From: JAMCRM01 sp035561075
GTDB lineage: Bacteria > Acidobacteriota > Terriglobia > Bryobacterales > Bryobacteraceae
Direction: 5' to 3'
DNA: 64,000 bases
Assembly (NCBI GenBank): GCA_035561075.1
Contig: DATMYF010000187.1
Location: 33,873-97,872 of the forward strand
The notes beneath the pieces are model-generated. The model did no database searches, was not told the DNA's origin, and saw only the letters and a program-made list of their open reading frames with translations. The position numbers and the translations under genes were made by a program. This document shows, in pieces, positions 7,792 through 15,609 of this stretch (position 1 is its first letter; the number at the start of each line of letters is the position of its first letter).

Positions 7792-8967
7792 CTAGCCCCG
7801 CGCGTGCTGCGGCTCCCGTGGCGCCTGGTACCGCACGTTCAGGTACGGTGTTTCGAGGCGCAGGTGGCCTTCGAGGCGCGACGTAAGGCAACTTTCGAGC
7901 ACACCGCTCACCAGCAGCGTGCGCTCCACCGGGTAGGGTGCCCTGCCGCTCACCATCATCTCTTCCACCTTGCCCATCAGGCACGCCGAGTACGTCACGT
8001 TGGGCACCGGGGTAAGCAGGAATTGCGTGGACTGCACCCCAATCCCCTTCACCCGCGCTGCGAAGTTGAAGTCCCGCACCGCGCCGTCCAGCATCAGCAG
8101 TGTGGCACGCAGCCCGTCGTTGTACTCGATGAAGTAGGCCGCCGGCTTCTGCACAAGCTTCCGCAACTCGCCATTATGGACGAGATCCTGGGTGCGGCCG
8201 TCTTTTACCGTAAGACCCAGGGGCGTATCGCTGCGCGAAAGCGCGGCCGTGAGCAGACGCTTCGACCAGCGGCCCTCCTCGCCCGCCGTCCACACGGCGT
8301 CGCCGTCGATCAACTGCACTGCTTTAACGCCTGTTTCCCCGCCCTTCCGCCGCTCGAGCATCGCCTGCATGGCCTCAAGCGCGTGGAAGTCCATGGCGTC
8401 CGAGCCCCCTACTCCCACCATCAGGGCGTCCTCCACTTCGCAGCCCAGCGGCAGTTCGATATCCGGCAGCCGCCACGTCACCGGTAGCGACGAGCCCGCC
8501 AGCACGGGAAATTTCAACCGCCGCGAGGCGTCCACCATCCACTTGGCTTTCTCGAAACTGTAGGACAGGTGCTTGTCGTTGTAAACCGGCACGGCCCGAC
8601 CGTCGCGCTCGAACACTTCCACGATCTGCCGGAAGAACTCGTGCCGTGGATACAGTACCTGCCCCTTCTCGTTGCGTGGGTACTTGCCGTGCTCCCCGAT
8701 GAGCAGCACGCCATCCACGGCGAGTTTGTCCCGGCCGCAGCGCAGTGCTTCCGCGATGGTGGGATAGACCTTGAACTTGAACTCGGCGGCGCGCGCATCG
8801 CTCAAGTCGCCATCCGGCTTCTGGTCCACCCAGAGGGAAACGGTTTCAAGCTCCGGCTTGTGCCAGCCGCCGTTCAGCGGATAGCCCACCAGGAACCGGT
8901 CGGCCATGTGCTGCGCGTGCGACAGGTACCGATAAATCGTGGTGACGACGGCGATTCTTTTGGCCAC
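7792..8967 (-). CDS. Conserved protein of unrecognised family (paralogue B, no signal peptide)
   Basis: 391 aa. It shares with the next gene upstream a distinctive set of blocks: LSHAQHMADRFLVGY, LAVDGVLLIGEHGKYPRNEKGQ, PVYNDKHLSYS, PVLAGSSLPVTWR, DFHALEAMQAMLERRKGGETGV, RDFNFAA and YPVERTLL. The start is GTG at 8965-8967, fixed by a strong GGAGGAG (8974-8980) six bases upstream; the stop of the preceding gene lies between the two, implying coupled translation. There is no signal peptide, so it should be cytoplasmic, unlike its partner. The function is unknown; conserved His, Asp and Glu residues would suit a metal-dependent or oxidoreductase-like enzyme, but this is a guess. Confidence 0.8.
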   Translation of the reverse strand: MAKRIAVVTTIYRYLSHAQHMADRFLVGYPLNGGWHKPELETVSLWVDQKPDGDLSDARAAEFKFKVYPTIAEALRCGRDKLAVDGVLLIGEHGKYPRNEKGQVLYPRHEFFRQIVEVFERDGRAVPVYNDKHLSYSFEKAKWMVDASRRLKFPVLAGSSLPVTWRLPDIELPLGCEVEDALMVGVGGSDAMDFHALEAMQAMLERRKGGETGVKAVQLIDGDAVWTAGEEGRWSKRLLTAALSRSDTPLGLTVKDGRTQDLVHNGELRKLVQKPAAYFIEYNDGLRATLLMLDGAVRDFNFAARVKGIGVQSTQFLLTPVPNVTYSACLMGKVEEMMVSGRAPYPVERTLLVSGVLESCLTSRLEGHLRLETPYLNVRYQAPREPQHARG

Positions 8968-8969
8968 GG

Positions 8970-10223
8970 CTAGCTCCTCCAGAAGGTCGATTCCCGGGTT
9001 GCCTGATAACGGATGTTCGCCAGGTGCGGCGTTTCAAAGCGCGCCTGCCCCCGGTGGAGGCTCTCGACGCCGGCCGCCGTGAGTCCCGTGGTGAGCAGCG
9101 TGCGCTCCAGTGGGTAAGTCGGCTTGCCGGTCAGGAACATCTTCTCGAAGTTGTTCACCAGGGGGCTGAAGAAGTTGGCCAGGGTCGTGCGCCCGTCGGG
9201 CATGGGCAGGTACATCTGCGTCGAGAACGGCTCGGAGCGGCCGTCCAGAAGCGCGGCGAAGTTGAAGTCCCGCACGAGTCCGTTCATCAGCAGCATGGTA
9301 GCCATCGCGCCGTCGGAGTGCTCGTACCGGTAGGCCACCGGGTCCTTCACGATCCGCCGCATGTCGTCAGCAGTGGGGAAGATGTCATTGAAGCCTTCGC
9401 GCGCGGGGGTCAGGGTATGACTGCGGCAGAGCGCCGCCTCCATCAGTGCGTGGGGCCAGACCTTTTCCCGGTAGGCCTCCCAGAATTTCTCCCCCCGGTA
9501 CGCCTGCACCCACCTGACGCCGGTCTCTCCGCCCTTGCGCCGTTCCACCATCGCCTGGATGGTCTCAAGCGCATGGAAGTCGTAGCTATCCACTCCGCCA
9601 TAGGCAACGCACATAGCCTCCCGCACCTTTGCGCCGGACGGCATTTCCACGGACGGGGTACGCCACGTCACCGGCAAGCTCGACCCCGCCATAAGCGGGA
9701 AGCGCATCCTGTGTGCCGTGTCGTACATCTCCTTAGCCCAATCCCAATTCCACGACAGGTGCTTGTCATTGAACACCGGTACGGCGCGGCCGCTGTCACG
9801 GAACACCTTTACGATTTCCTGAAAAAACTGATAACGCGGGTACTGCGTTTGCCCTTTTTCGTTGCGCGGGTACTTTCCGTGCTCCCCGACCAGCACCACC
9901 CCGTCCACCGCCAGTTTTCCGGTGCCCAGCGTAAGGGCATCCGCAACGGTGGAGCAGAGCTTCATCTCCGGATGGCGCGCACCGCGCTCGCGGCTGAGGT
10001 CCGTATCGCCCACCTGATCTACGTAGAGAGACACCAGGTCCATGGCGGGCCGGTGATGCTCGCCGTTCCAGCCGTAGCCATCGAGGAACCGGTCCACGAT
10101 GTGCTGCGCGTGGGACATTCGGAAATAGACAGTGGCGACCGCCGCGATTTTCGGACGCGCGGGCGCGCCAAACAATGGAACCGCCCCGGCTCCGGCCAGC
10201 AGTTCTCTCCTGGTAACGTTCAT
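8970..10223 (-). CDS. Conserved protein of unrecognised family (paralogue A, Tat signal)
   Basis: 417 aa from MNVTRRELLAGAGAVPLF, a twin-arginine signal (TRREL) with hydrophobic core, so it is predicted to be exported folded. Seven upstream in-frame codons are ignored because the Tat motif sits properly after this ATG. The body is a diverged duplicate of the gene that follows two bases later: MSHAQHIVDRFLDGY, LAVDGVVLVGEHGKYPRNEKGQ, PVFNDKHLSW, RRKGGETGVRW and RDFNFAALLDG. I do not recognise the family. The pair looks like a gene duplication in which one copy is exported and one is not. Confidence 0.8.
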   Translation of the reverse strand: MNVTRRELLAGAGAVPLFGAPARPKIAAVATVYFRMSHAQHIVDRFLDGYGWNGEHHRPAMDLVSLYVDQVGDTDLSRERGARHPEMKLCSTVADALTLGTGKLAVDGVVLVGEHGKYPRNEKGQTQYPRYQFFQEIVKVFRDSGRAVPVFNDKHLSWNWDWAKEMYDTAHRMRFPLMAGSSLPVTWRTPSVEMPSGAKVREAMCVAYGGVDSYDFHALETIQAMVERRKGGETGVRWVQAYRGEKFWEAYREKVWPHALMEAALCRSHTLTPAREGFNDIFPTADDMRRIVKDPVAYRYEHSDGAMATMLLMNGLVRDFNFAALLDGRSEPFSTQMYLPMPDGRTTLANFFSPLVNNFEKMFLTGKPTYPLERTLLTTGLTAAGVESLHRGQARFETPHLANIRYQATRESTFWRS

Positions 10224-10277
10224 TCCACCCCCCGGCTCGAACATCGGCCATTATAATGCTTGGTACGAGGTTCGGCT

Positions 10278-11471
10278 TTGAAACGCTACCTTGGTTTGCT
10301 CGCCGTTCTGCTGCCGCTTGCCGCGCAGGTTTCCGACCGCGCCCGCAAGCTTCATGACGACCCCTTCGTGTTCGACGGCCACATCCACGTCATCAACCGC
10401 CAGTTCTACCACGGCGGCAACATAGGGGAACGTGTCCCGGACGGCCAGTTTGACCTGCCGCGCGCGAAGGAAGGCGGGGTGGACGCCATGTTTTTTTCGG
10501 TCTTCGTGACCGAGGAATACTATCCCGCCCGCTATGAAACCAAGCAGGCGATGCGACTCATCGACCTCGCCCTAAGGCAACTCGAGGAGAACCGCGCCAC
10601 CATCGCCCTGGCCCTCAACGCCCCCGATATCGAGCGCATCAACCGCGGCGGTCGCATTGCCGCGGTGCTGGACCTCGAGGGCGGCTTCGACCTCGACGGC
10701 GATCTCGGGGTGCTCCGCAATCTTTACCGCCTGGGGCTGCGCTCGGCCCAACTCTCGGCACATAACTGGGGCAACAACTTCGCTGATTCGTGCTGCTCCC
10801 CTCCGAAGTGGAAGGGGCTCAACGAACAGGGGCGAGCCGTGGTGCGGGAGATGAACCGGCTGGGCATGATCATCAACGTCTCGCACGCCTCGGACGAGAC
10901 CATCGACCAGGCGCTCGACATCAGCACCGATCCGCTCGTCGCCACCCACCACGGCCTGCGCAGCTTCAACAACATCCCACGTAACATGCCAGACGGCCTA
11001 CTCAAGAAACTGGCGTCCAAAGGCGGAGTGATCGGCTTCCAGATCGGCAACGAGTTCCACAACCGCAAGGTCTTCGACTGGCGCACCGCGCATGCCGGTA
11101 AGCCCTTCTGGGACACCTCCGAGATCGCCCGGCGCGGCGCCGGAATGTCCATCCTGGAAGTGGACAAACACGTGGCCCCGCAATTCCCCATGGTAGGGGT
11201 GAACGCGCCCGACGACATCAAGCTCAACGCGGATGGCTGGGTGGAAGTGGTGGATCGCGCCATCCAACTGGTGGGCGAAGACCACGTCGCGCTGGGCAGC
11301 GACTTCGACGGCGGACCGACGCTTCCGCGCGGCATGCGCGATATCCGCGATCTGGCCATGATCACCGATGCCATGCTGCGGCGCGGCTACTCGGAGGAGC
11401 GCATCCGCAAATTCCTGGGTGGCAACCTGCTGCGCGTCTTCCGGCAGGTTACCGGGGGCGACCGAAGGTGA
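10278..11471 (+). CDS. Exported membrane dipeptidase (peptidase M19)
   Basis: A zinc dipeptidase of the renal dipeptidase family. Metal-site motifs are visible: DGHIHVIN near the N-terminus, AAVLDLEGGFDL (bridging acidic residue), INVSHASDETID, THHGLRSFNN and LGSDFDGG. A signal peptide, MKRYLGLLAVLLPLAAQ, follows a TTG start at 10278 that has GAGG seven bases upstream (10267-10270). Another in-frame TTG at 10260 would add six residues. About 397 aa. Possible substrates are dipeptides or D-amino-acid-containing peptides from cell walls or soil protein. The 3' end overlaps the convergent YdjM-type gene by 23 bp. Confidence 0.9.
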   Translation: MKRYLGLLAVLLPLAAQVSDRARKLHDDPFVFDGHIHVINRQFYHGGNIGERVPDGQFDLPRAKEGGVDAMFFSVFVTEEYYPARYETKQAMRLIDLALRQLEENRATIALALNAPDIERINRGGRIAAVLDLEGGFDLDGDLGVLRNLYRLGLRSAQLSAHNWGNNFADSCCSPPKWKGLNEQGRAVVREMNRLGMIINVSHASDETIDQALDISTDPLVATHHGLRSFNNIPRNMPDGLLKKLASKGGVIGFQIGNEFHNRKVFDWRTAHAGKPFWDTSEIARRGAGMSILEVDKHVAPQFPMVGVNAPDDIKLNADGWVEVVDRAIQLVGEDHVALGSDFDGGPTLPRGMRDIRDLAMITDAMLRRGYSEERIRKFLGGNLLRVFRQVTGGDRR

Positions 11472-12432
11472 ATGATTCCCGAACCGGGTTCAGGCGCTCG
11501 TCGAGGATCACCGCCGCCATGAATCCCGGATCGAGCGGCGTGCCGAAACGCATGTCGAATGCCTCCACACGCGTGCCGGGCTGCGCATCGCCATTGGGCG
11601 ATACCCGCCAGAGCGGATATTGCGCAAAACGCAGGAACTCCCGCATGGTGCGGGTCCGGAGGGCGGCTTCGATTTCCGGGCCCGCCTCGGGCTTATAGAA
11701 CCGGCGCCCCCGGGAGGGATCGAACGAGCCCAACAGCTCGATATCGTGGACACTGTAGAATTCGCTCGTTTCCACCAAACCGCGCCAGGCGAGGGGGTTG
11801 GCGAAGCGCGGCTGGGCCGCCACCCGCAGCGGCACGGCGCCCTCGTAAAGCCGCGCATCGAGCACGGCCACCGCGCGTTCATGCAGGACACCGCGGCCGG
11901 CGGCGTACAGGACTAAAAACACCAACGCGAAGATGGCGAAGCCGCGCACCGGCGGCTTGCGCCGCGCTCCGATCTCCGCGTTCACCAGCCTGGCTACGAA
12001 CGGTCCCGCCAGCGCGAACAGGATCACCGCCCAGATCCACAGGTCCACTACGCTGAAGATATCCAGTTGGAACCAGCGCTCGCGGATCGGCGCCAGCAGC
12101 CGCACGCCGTACATATTGGTCAGGTCGAGAGCCAGGTGGGATCCCAACCCGATGAGGGAAACCACATATGCCCGCCTCCACGGCAGCGGTTTGCGTGTTA
12201 CCAGGCGCACCAGCAGTATTGGCAGCAGCGCCATCACCGGCAACAGCGGCAAGGAATGGGTGATGTTCCGGTGGCAGCCCAGGTAAGAAATCGAGCCGCC
12301 CGCCAGGCTCGCCACATCGATATCCGGGGCGTTGGCGGCCAGCACCATGATCCAGGCGGCGTGCGGAACGCCGAAGTGGAGGCCGGCACGGCTCAGGAAC
12401 AGACCCGTTGCCGTGTGTGTCAGGTTGTCCAT
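11449..12432 (-). CDS. YdjM/DUF457-type predicted membrane metal-dependent hydrolase
   Basis: 327 aa from MDNLTHTATGLFLSRAG, the hallmark opening of this family; ten upstream in-frame residues are excluded. At least four hydrophobic helices cluster in the first half (around HAAWIMVLAANAPDID, LLPVMALLPILLVRLV, AYVVSLIGLGSHLALDL and LWIWAVILFALAGPFV). The histidine/aspartate motifs GCHRNITHSL and HLALDL presumably bind metal. The C-terminal third is soluble. Members are linked loosely to membrane or DNA-damage responses, but the true substrate is unknown. It stands alone on the minus strand. Confidence 0.8.
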   Translation of the reverse strand: MDNLTHTATGLFLSRAGLHFGVPHAAWIMVLAANAPDIDVASLAGGSISYLGCHRNITHSLPLLPVMALLPILLVRLVTRKPLPWRRAYVVSLIGLGSHLALDLTNMYGVRLLAPIRERWFQLDIFSVVDLWIWAVILFALAGPFVARLVNAEIGARRKPPVRGFAIFALVFLVLYAAGRGVLHERAVAVLDARLYEGAVPLRVAAQPRFANPLAWRGLVETSEFYSVHDIELLGSFDPSRGRRFYKPEAGPEIEAALRTRTMREFLRFAQYPLWRVSPNGDAQPGTRVEAFDMRFGTPLDPGFMAAVILDERLNPVRESFTFGRPR

Positions 12433-12521
12433 AGAGTGGAAACTGGCATCTGGCGGCGCCATCCTCAGGATACGACGAAAGTGGTGGAGGCCGGCTGAAC
12501 GGCCCCCACACAGCCCGTGCG

Positions 12522-13115
12522 TCAGGCCGATTTCCGGACACTCCCTCCCGGACGCCCGGTGCGCACCGGCATCACCTTCACGTTCCCGCCAACCGGCGGT
12601 TCGAGCCCGGGATGCGCCTTGACAATTTTCCCCCCGAAATACTCGTCCAGCGGATACAGGCTGTAGGGCTCCAGTTCCCGAAACGTCCGCCCCAGCTTCT
12701 GCTCAATACGGTACACAGTATGAAAGAAATTGCCGCGGTCGATCTTCAGTTGCCGGCAGCAGAGCTTCCAATCGGCGCCCAACAGGAAATGAAAACGAAA
12801 AATTCGATATTCGAATTCGTCGAGAGCGCGGCGGCTTACTAAACAAAAATCCGCCAAATAATCCTCTGTTTTGCGGGCATAAGTATACCGACAATCTTTT
12901 CCTCCCCGATAGAATTCAAGACTCACCCGGCTCATGCGTTTTTCCTTCACGACGCACTCGCGAAACCGCGCGTAACAGGCGCGAAAGATGGACCTGAAGA
13001 CGCAGTTGCAGGGCTGTTCCTTGCCCGTCTTCTCCGTTGTACGCAGTCCCAAACCATGGCAATGCGTGCACGACGACTTCGCCAATCCGATAGTTTCCGT
13101 TCGAGTCCACAGCAT
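12522..13115 (-). CDS. DnaJ-type zinc-finger and helix-rich protein of unknown function
   Basis: 197 aa, rich in Arg, Phe and Tyr. The N-terminus carries a CxxCxGxG motif (C16-THCHGLG) followed by CNC (C36, C38), a likely zinc site. The second half, around LLGADWKLCCRQLKIDRGNFFHTVYRIEQKLGRTF, has the spacing of a helix-turn-helix or sigma region 4-like DNA-binding unit. It ends with LEPYSLYPLDEYF and a basic tail. A transcription-related role is inferred from this and from its position opposite an XRE/S24-type regulator across an AT-rich divergent region. The start is the first ATG that keeps the zinc motif. Confidence 0.6.
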   Translation of the reverse strand: MLWTRTETIGLAKSSCTHCHGLGLRTTEKTGKEQPCNCVFRSIFRACYARFRECVVKEKRMSRVSLEFYRGGKDCRYTYARKTEDYLADFCLVSRRALDEFEYRIFRFHFLLGADWKLCCRQLKIDRGNFFHTVYRIEQKLGRTFRELEPYSLYPLDEYFGGKIVKAHPGLEPPVGGNVKVMPVRTGRPGGSVRKSA

Positions 13116-13424
13116 GTTCGAAGAATGTCCTTCCGGCGTCCTCCTGCCTGCGCCTCACGTACCGCGAAAGCGCCGGGCGCCGATATCCTAAAAGCTGCCC
13201 TCAACTGTATCAATCGCTCCTATTCCGTCAAACATTTCTTATCCGAAAAAGTATAAGCAGTTTCCGAAGAAGCCCCCGGAATACTCCGTAACACTAAGAC
13301 ATATCGGAGTTTACATTAGCTAATGAAACAGCTGAAAATCAATTCTGAAAGCAGCCCGGATATTACTTAGAATTCCAGAATTGTATGCCTCTATTCCTGG
13401 GCGAAATAGAGTGAGGTATTCAGC
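13116..13424. promoter_or_regulatory. AT-rich divergent intergenic region, probable promoters and operator
   Basis: 309 bp with no credible gene, visibly more AT-rich than its surroundings from about 13200. It separates the minus-strand zinc-finger gene from the plus-strand XRE/S24-like regulator. It contains an inverted repeat ACTCCG (13283-13288) / CGGAGT (13305-13310) with a 16-base spacer, a possible site for the adjacent regulator. GTGAGG at 13411-13416, eight bases before the ATG at 13425, is a convincing ribosome-binding site. No clear -35/-10 pair could be fixed. Confidence 0.45.
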
Positions 13425-14132
13425 ATGCACTTCGTGATGCTCCAGCACCGATTAGTTGCGCACCTCCGCTCGCGGGTGCGCAGCGGCGAACTGACGGAGC
13501 GCAGCGCCGCCCGCCTGACGGGCGTCTCCCAACCGCACCTGCATAATGTTCTAAAAGGGACGCGCCTGCTCTCGACCGGCATGGCGGACCAGGTGCTCCG
13601 AAACCTGAACCTCTGCCTTTTCGACCTGCTGGACCCCCAGGAGTTGCGGGCCTGCGGCGAGCGCTCCAACGCCCGGCACGGGGCCGTTCCCGTTCTGGAA
13701 GGCCGCCTCGGCCCGGGCGAACCGTACCCCTCGGCCGAATCCGCCTGGCAACCATTTCCGTTTCTGGCATCGGAACTGGAGCGTCTGCGCGACCCCGTAC
13801 TAGTGGAATTAGGGGACGACCTGCTCATGCGGCCCCTATTTCGCGGCGGCGACATGGCCCTGCTCGACCGCTCCTACGCGCGCCGCAGGGAACCCGCGGG
13901 GGATGGCTGCTACGCCATCGATTTAGGCGATGAGGGCCTGGTCCGGCGCCTCCGCCGCGTCTCAGACCGGCTCTACCTGCTCGCACCGGGCGCTCCCGAT
14001 CCTGACGCCGGGGATTTCATTTCCCTGTCGGATCGGAATATCCTGGAAGTGGTGCGGGCCAAAATCGTCTGGATCGGCCGCAACCTGGAGCAACCCCCCC
14101 TTGCACCGAGACCGACTGTCGAAACTGGCTGA
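13425..14132 (+). CDS. XRE-type regulator with S24/LexA-like C-terminal domain
   Basis: 235 aa. Residues about 22-46 (TERSAARLTGVSQPHLHNVLKGTR) form a lambda-repressor-type helix-turn-helix. The C-terminal part (about 120-225) resembles a phage-repressor S24 domain: DDLLMRPLFRGGDMALLDRS, CYAIDLGDEGLVRRLRRV and ILEVVRAKIVWIGR. The usual Ser and Lys of the self-cleavage dyad are not present at the expected spots (GDSM is replaced by DDLLM, VKRL by VRRL), so it probably binds DNA without autocleavage. GTGAGG precedes the ATG by eight bases. The end overlaps the next gene by 32 bp. Confidence 0.75.
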   Translation: MHFVMLQHRLVAHLRSRVRSGELTERSAARLTGVSQPHLHNVLKGTRLLSTGMADQVLRNLNLCLFDLLDPQELRACGERSNARHGAVPVLEGRLGPGEPYPSAESAWQPFPFLASELERLRDPVLVELGDDLLMRPLFRGGDMALLDRSYARRREPAGDGCYAIDLGDEGLVRRLRRVSDRLYLLAPGAPDPDAGDFISLSDRNILEVVRAKIVWIGRNLEQPPLAPRPTVETG

Positions 14133-14616
14133 ACACATCGATGCGCTTGCTGAAAAGGACGATCTGGCTCTGCGCCGCGCCCGTGAGATCGAGGAACTGC
14201 GCCGCACCGCGGCCGTGGAGTTGCACCAGACGTGCGCCGCTTTTGTCGAGCGCCTGAACCTGCTGCTCAAGAATGCCCGCGTGGACCTCGACCCCCCGTC
14301 GTACGGGCCGGATAACTTTCACGACGATGCGCCCAATCTGATCCAGATCAATGTGAACGGCCGCATCCTGCAACTTGATTTTCGGGCTACCGCTGAGTTG
14401 GTCTCGAGCGAAGAATTCCGCATTCCCTATACGATTGAGGGCTCAGTCCGTTCTTTTAACCAGAAACTCCTGGAGCAGAATCTCATCCGCGAGCACTGGC
14501 TGTTCTACTGTCTGGAAAAGGACCGCCGGTTCTGGCGCTACTTCGACGAACGCACCTACCGCAGCGGCCCGTTCGATGCGGAATACCTGACGACGTTGAT
14601 GGAGGAGTTGCTGTAG
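14101..14616 (+). CDS. Unknown protein coupled to the XRE/S24-like regulator
   Basis: I do not recognise the family. About 171 aa from a TTG at 14101, which follows GGAG (14087-14090) by ten bases. The open frame extends to 13930, but that upstream part is only an out-of-frame shadow of the regulator. The N-terminus is a charged amphipathic helix (LSKLAEHIDALAEKDDLALRRAREIEELRRTAAVEL), probably coiled coil. The C-terminal half has the conserved look of a folded domain (NLIQINVNGRILQLDF, FRIPYTIEGSVRSFNQ and WRYFDERTY). The 32-bp overlap suggests coupled expression with the regulator. The exact start is uncertain. Confidence 0.6.
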   Translation: MHRDRLSKLAEHIDALAEKDDLALRRAREIEELRRTAAVELHQTCAAFVERLNLLLKNARVDLDPPSYGPDNFHDDAPNLIQINVNGRILQLDFRATAELVSSEEFRIPYTIEGSVRSFNQKLLEQNLIREHWLFYCLEKDRRFWRYFDERTYRSGPFDAEYLTTLMEELL

Positions 14617-14641
14617 CGGGAGCGGCCGGAACCGCTCCCGC
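14616..14641 (+). terminator. Strong GC hairpin after the regulator operon
   Basis: A perfect 10-bp stem, GCGGGAGCGG/CCGCTCCCGC with a six-base CCGGAA loop, begins at the last base of the stop codon. It sits between two convergent genes. No T-tract follows, so it may work as a Rho-assisted terminator or an mRNA 3' stabiliser rather than a classical intrinsic terminator. Confidence 0.6.
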
Positions 14642-14653
14642 CGGGGTCGGGGG

Positions 14654-15496
14654 TTAGGTCTTGTTCTTCTTCAGCGTGGCCTGGATCTTGAGCAGCAGTT
14701 CCTTGCTTTCCTTTGAGGCGGGGACGCTTTTCAGCGCCTCTTCCGCTCGCGTGCAGAGGATCATCATCTTCTGGGGCTCATCGAGCTTGTTGCGGCCGTA
14801 GAGTGCGGCGCTGTCGTGCATGGCATCCGCCATGGCCAGGATGAATTGCCCGCGCGGCACTTTGACTTCCCCGGATTTGAACAATTCCCGCGCCTTGGCG
14901 GAATCATCGGGGCTCCCGGCGGCCCGGCACGTGGTAAGCAGCACGGCTCGCGAGACGGCGCTCTTCAGTGCCGAATCGATCTCAGACGCCTGGGGCAGAA
15001 TGCCGTTTCCCACTCTGACCAGCAGACCGACCTGTGCGGCGCTGCCCGTGGGGAAGGGGAACGCCAGCACCACCGGGTCGTCTGTGGTTTTCTGGAATGT
15101 GCCGAACACCTCGGCAAACCGCAACGACATGCGGCCCGCTGCGCCCCGATTCTGCGATACCTGCTTGCGGAAAGTCGTCGGGTCGGCCTTATTGACGCGC
15201 GCACCACTTTCGAAAAAGTCCGCCGCTTCCATATAGCCTTGCGTCAGGCCCGAGGTCATGATCAGCAACCACGGCCGCGCGGCGGCGGCAAATTCATTCT
15301 CGGTGGAGACCACCTTTTCCAGGTTCTCGACCGTCTTCAGGTAGTCGGCGGTGGCGTAACTCTCCTTGGCGGCGGTCCAAAAGAACGCCGGCGTCCCCTT
15401 CTCGGGGGGTCGCGGACCCGAAGCACAAGAGAACAGGATCAGGTTGGCGGCAAATACGGCACAACCGGCCGCAGCGCGCGTGGCCCTTAAGCTCAT
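14654..15496 (-). CDS. Lipoprotein of unknown function
   Basis: 280 aa with a type II signal peptide: charged start MSLRATRAAAG, hydrophobic stretch and lipobox LFSC, placing the lipidated Cys at about residue 24. The mature part is helical, with TPR-like content early (YATADYLKTVENLEKVVSTENEFAAAARPWLLIMTSG) and a second helical block near the end (EPQKMMILCTRAEEALKSVPASKESKELL). No enzyme motif is visible. It stands alone, convergent with the regulator operon and separated from it by the GC hairpin. It could be a periplasmic scaffold or assembly lipoprotein, but this is not supported directly. Confidence 0.7.
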   Translation of the reverse strand: MSLRATRAAAGCAVFAANLILFSCASGPRPPEKGTPAFFWTAAKESYATADYLKTVENLEKVVSTENEFAAAARPWLLIMTSGLTQGYMEAADFFESGARVNKADPTTFRKQVSQNRGAAGRMSLRFAEVFGTFQKTTDDPVVLAFPFPTGSAAQVGLLVRVGNGILPQASEIDSALKSAVSRAVLLTTCRAAGSPDDSAKARELFKSGEVKVPRGQFILAMADAMHDSAALYGRNKLDEPQKMMILCTRAEEALKSVPASKESKELLLKIQATLKKNKT

Positions 15497-15609
15497 AGTA
15501 TCCTCCGGCGCACATTGTTAGCACATGCCGCTATCGGAGCGCAAGGGTCACATCCGGAGCGGCAGGGTTAGGACGCGTTGCCGCGCGTGTGAAGCAGTGA
15601 CTTTCCTGT

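Noticed and set aside
13930..14100. Upstream extension of the unknown gene to the ATG at 13930
   Set aside because: This part reads as out-of-frame regulator sequence with low-complexity Arg/Ser content and no family-like pattern.
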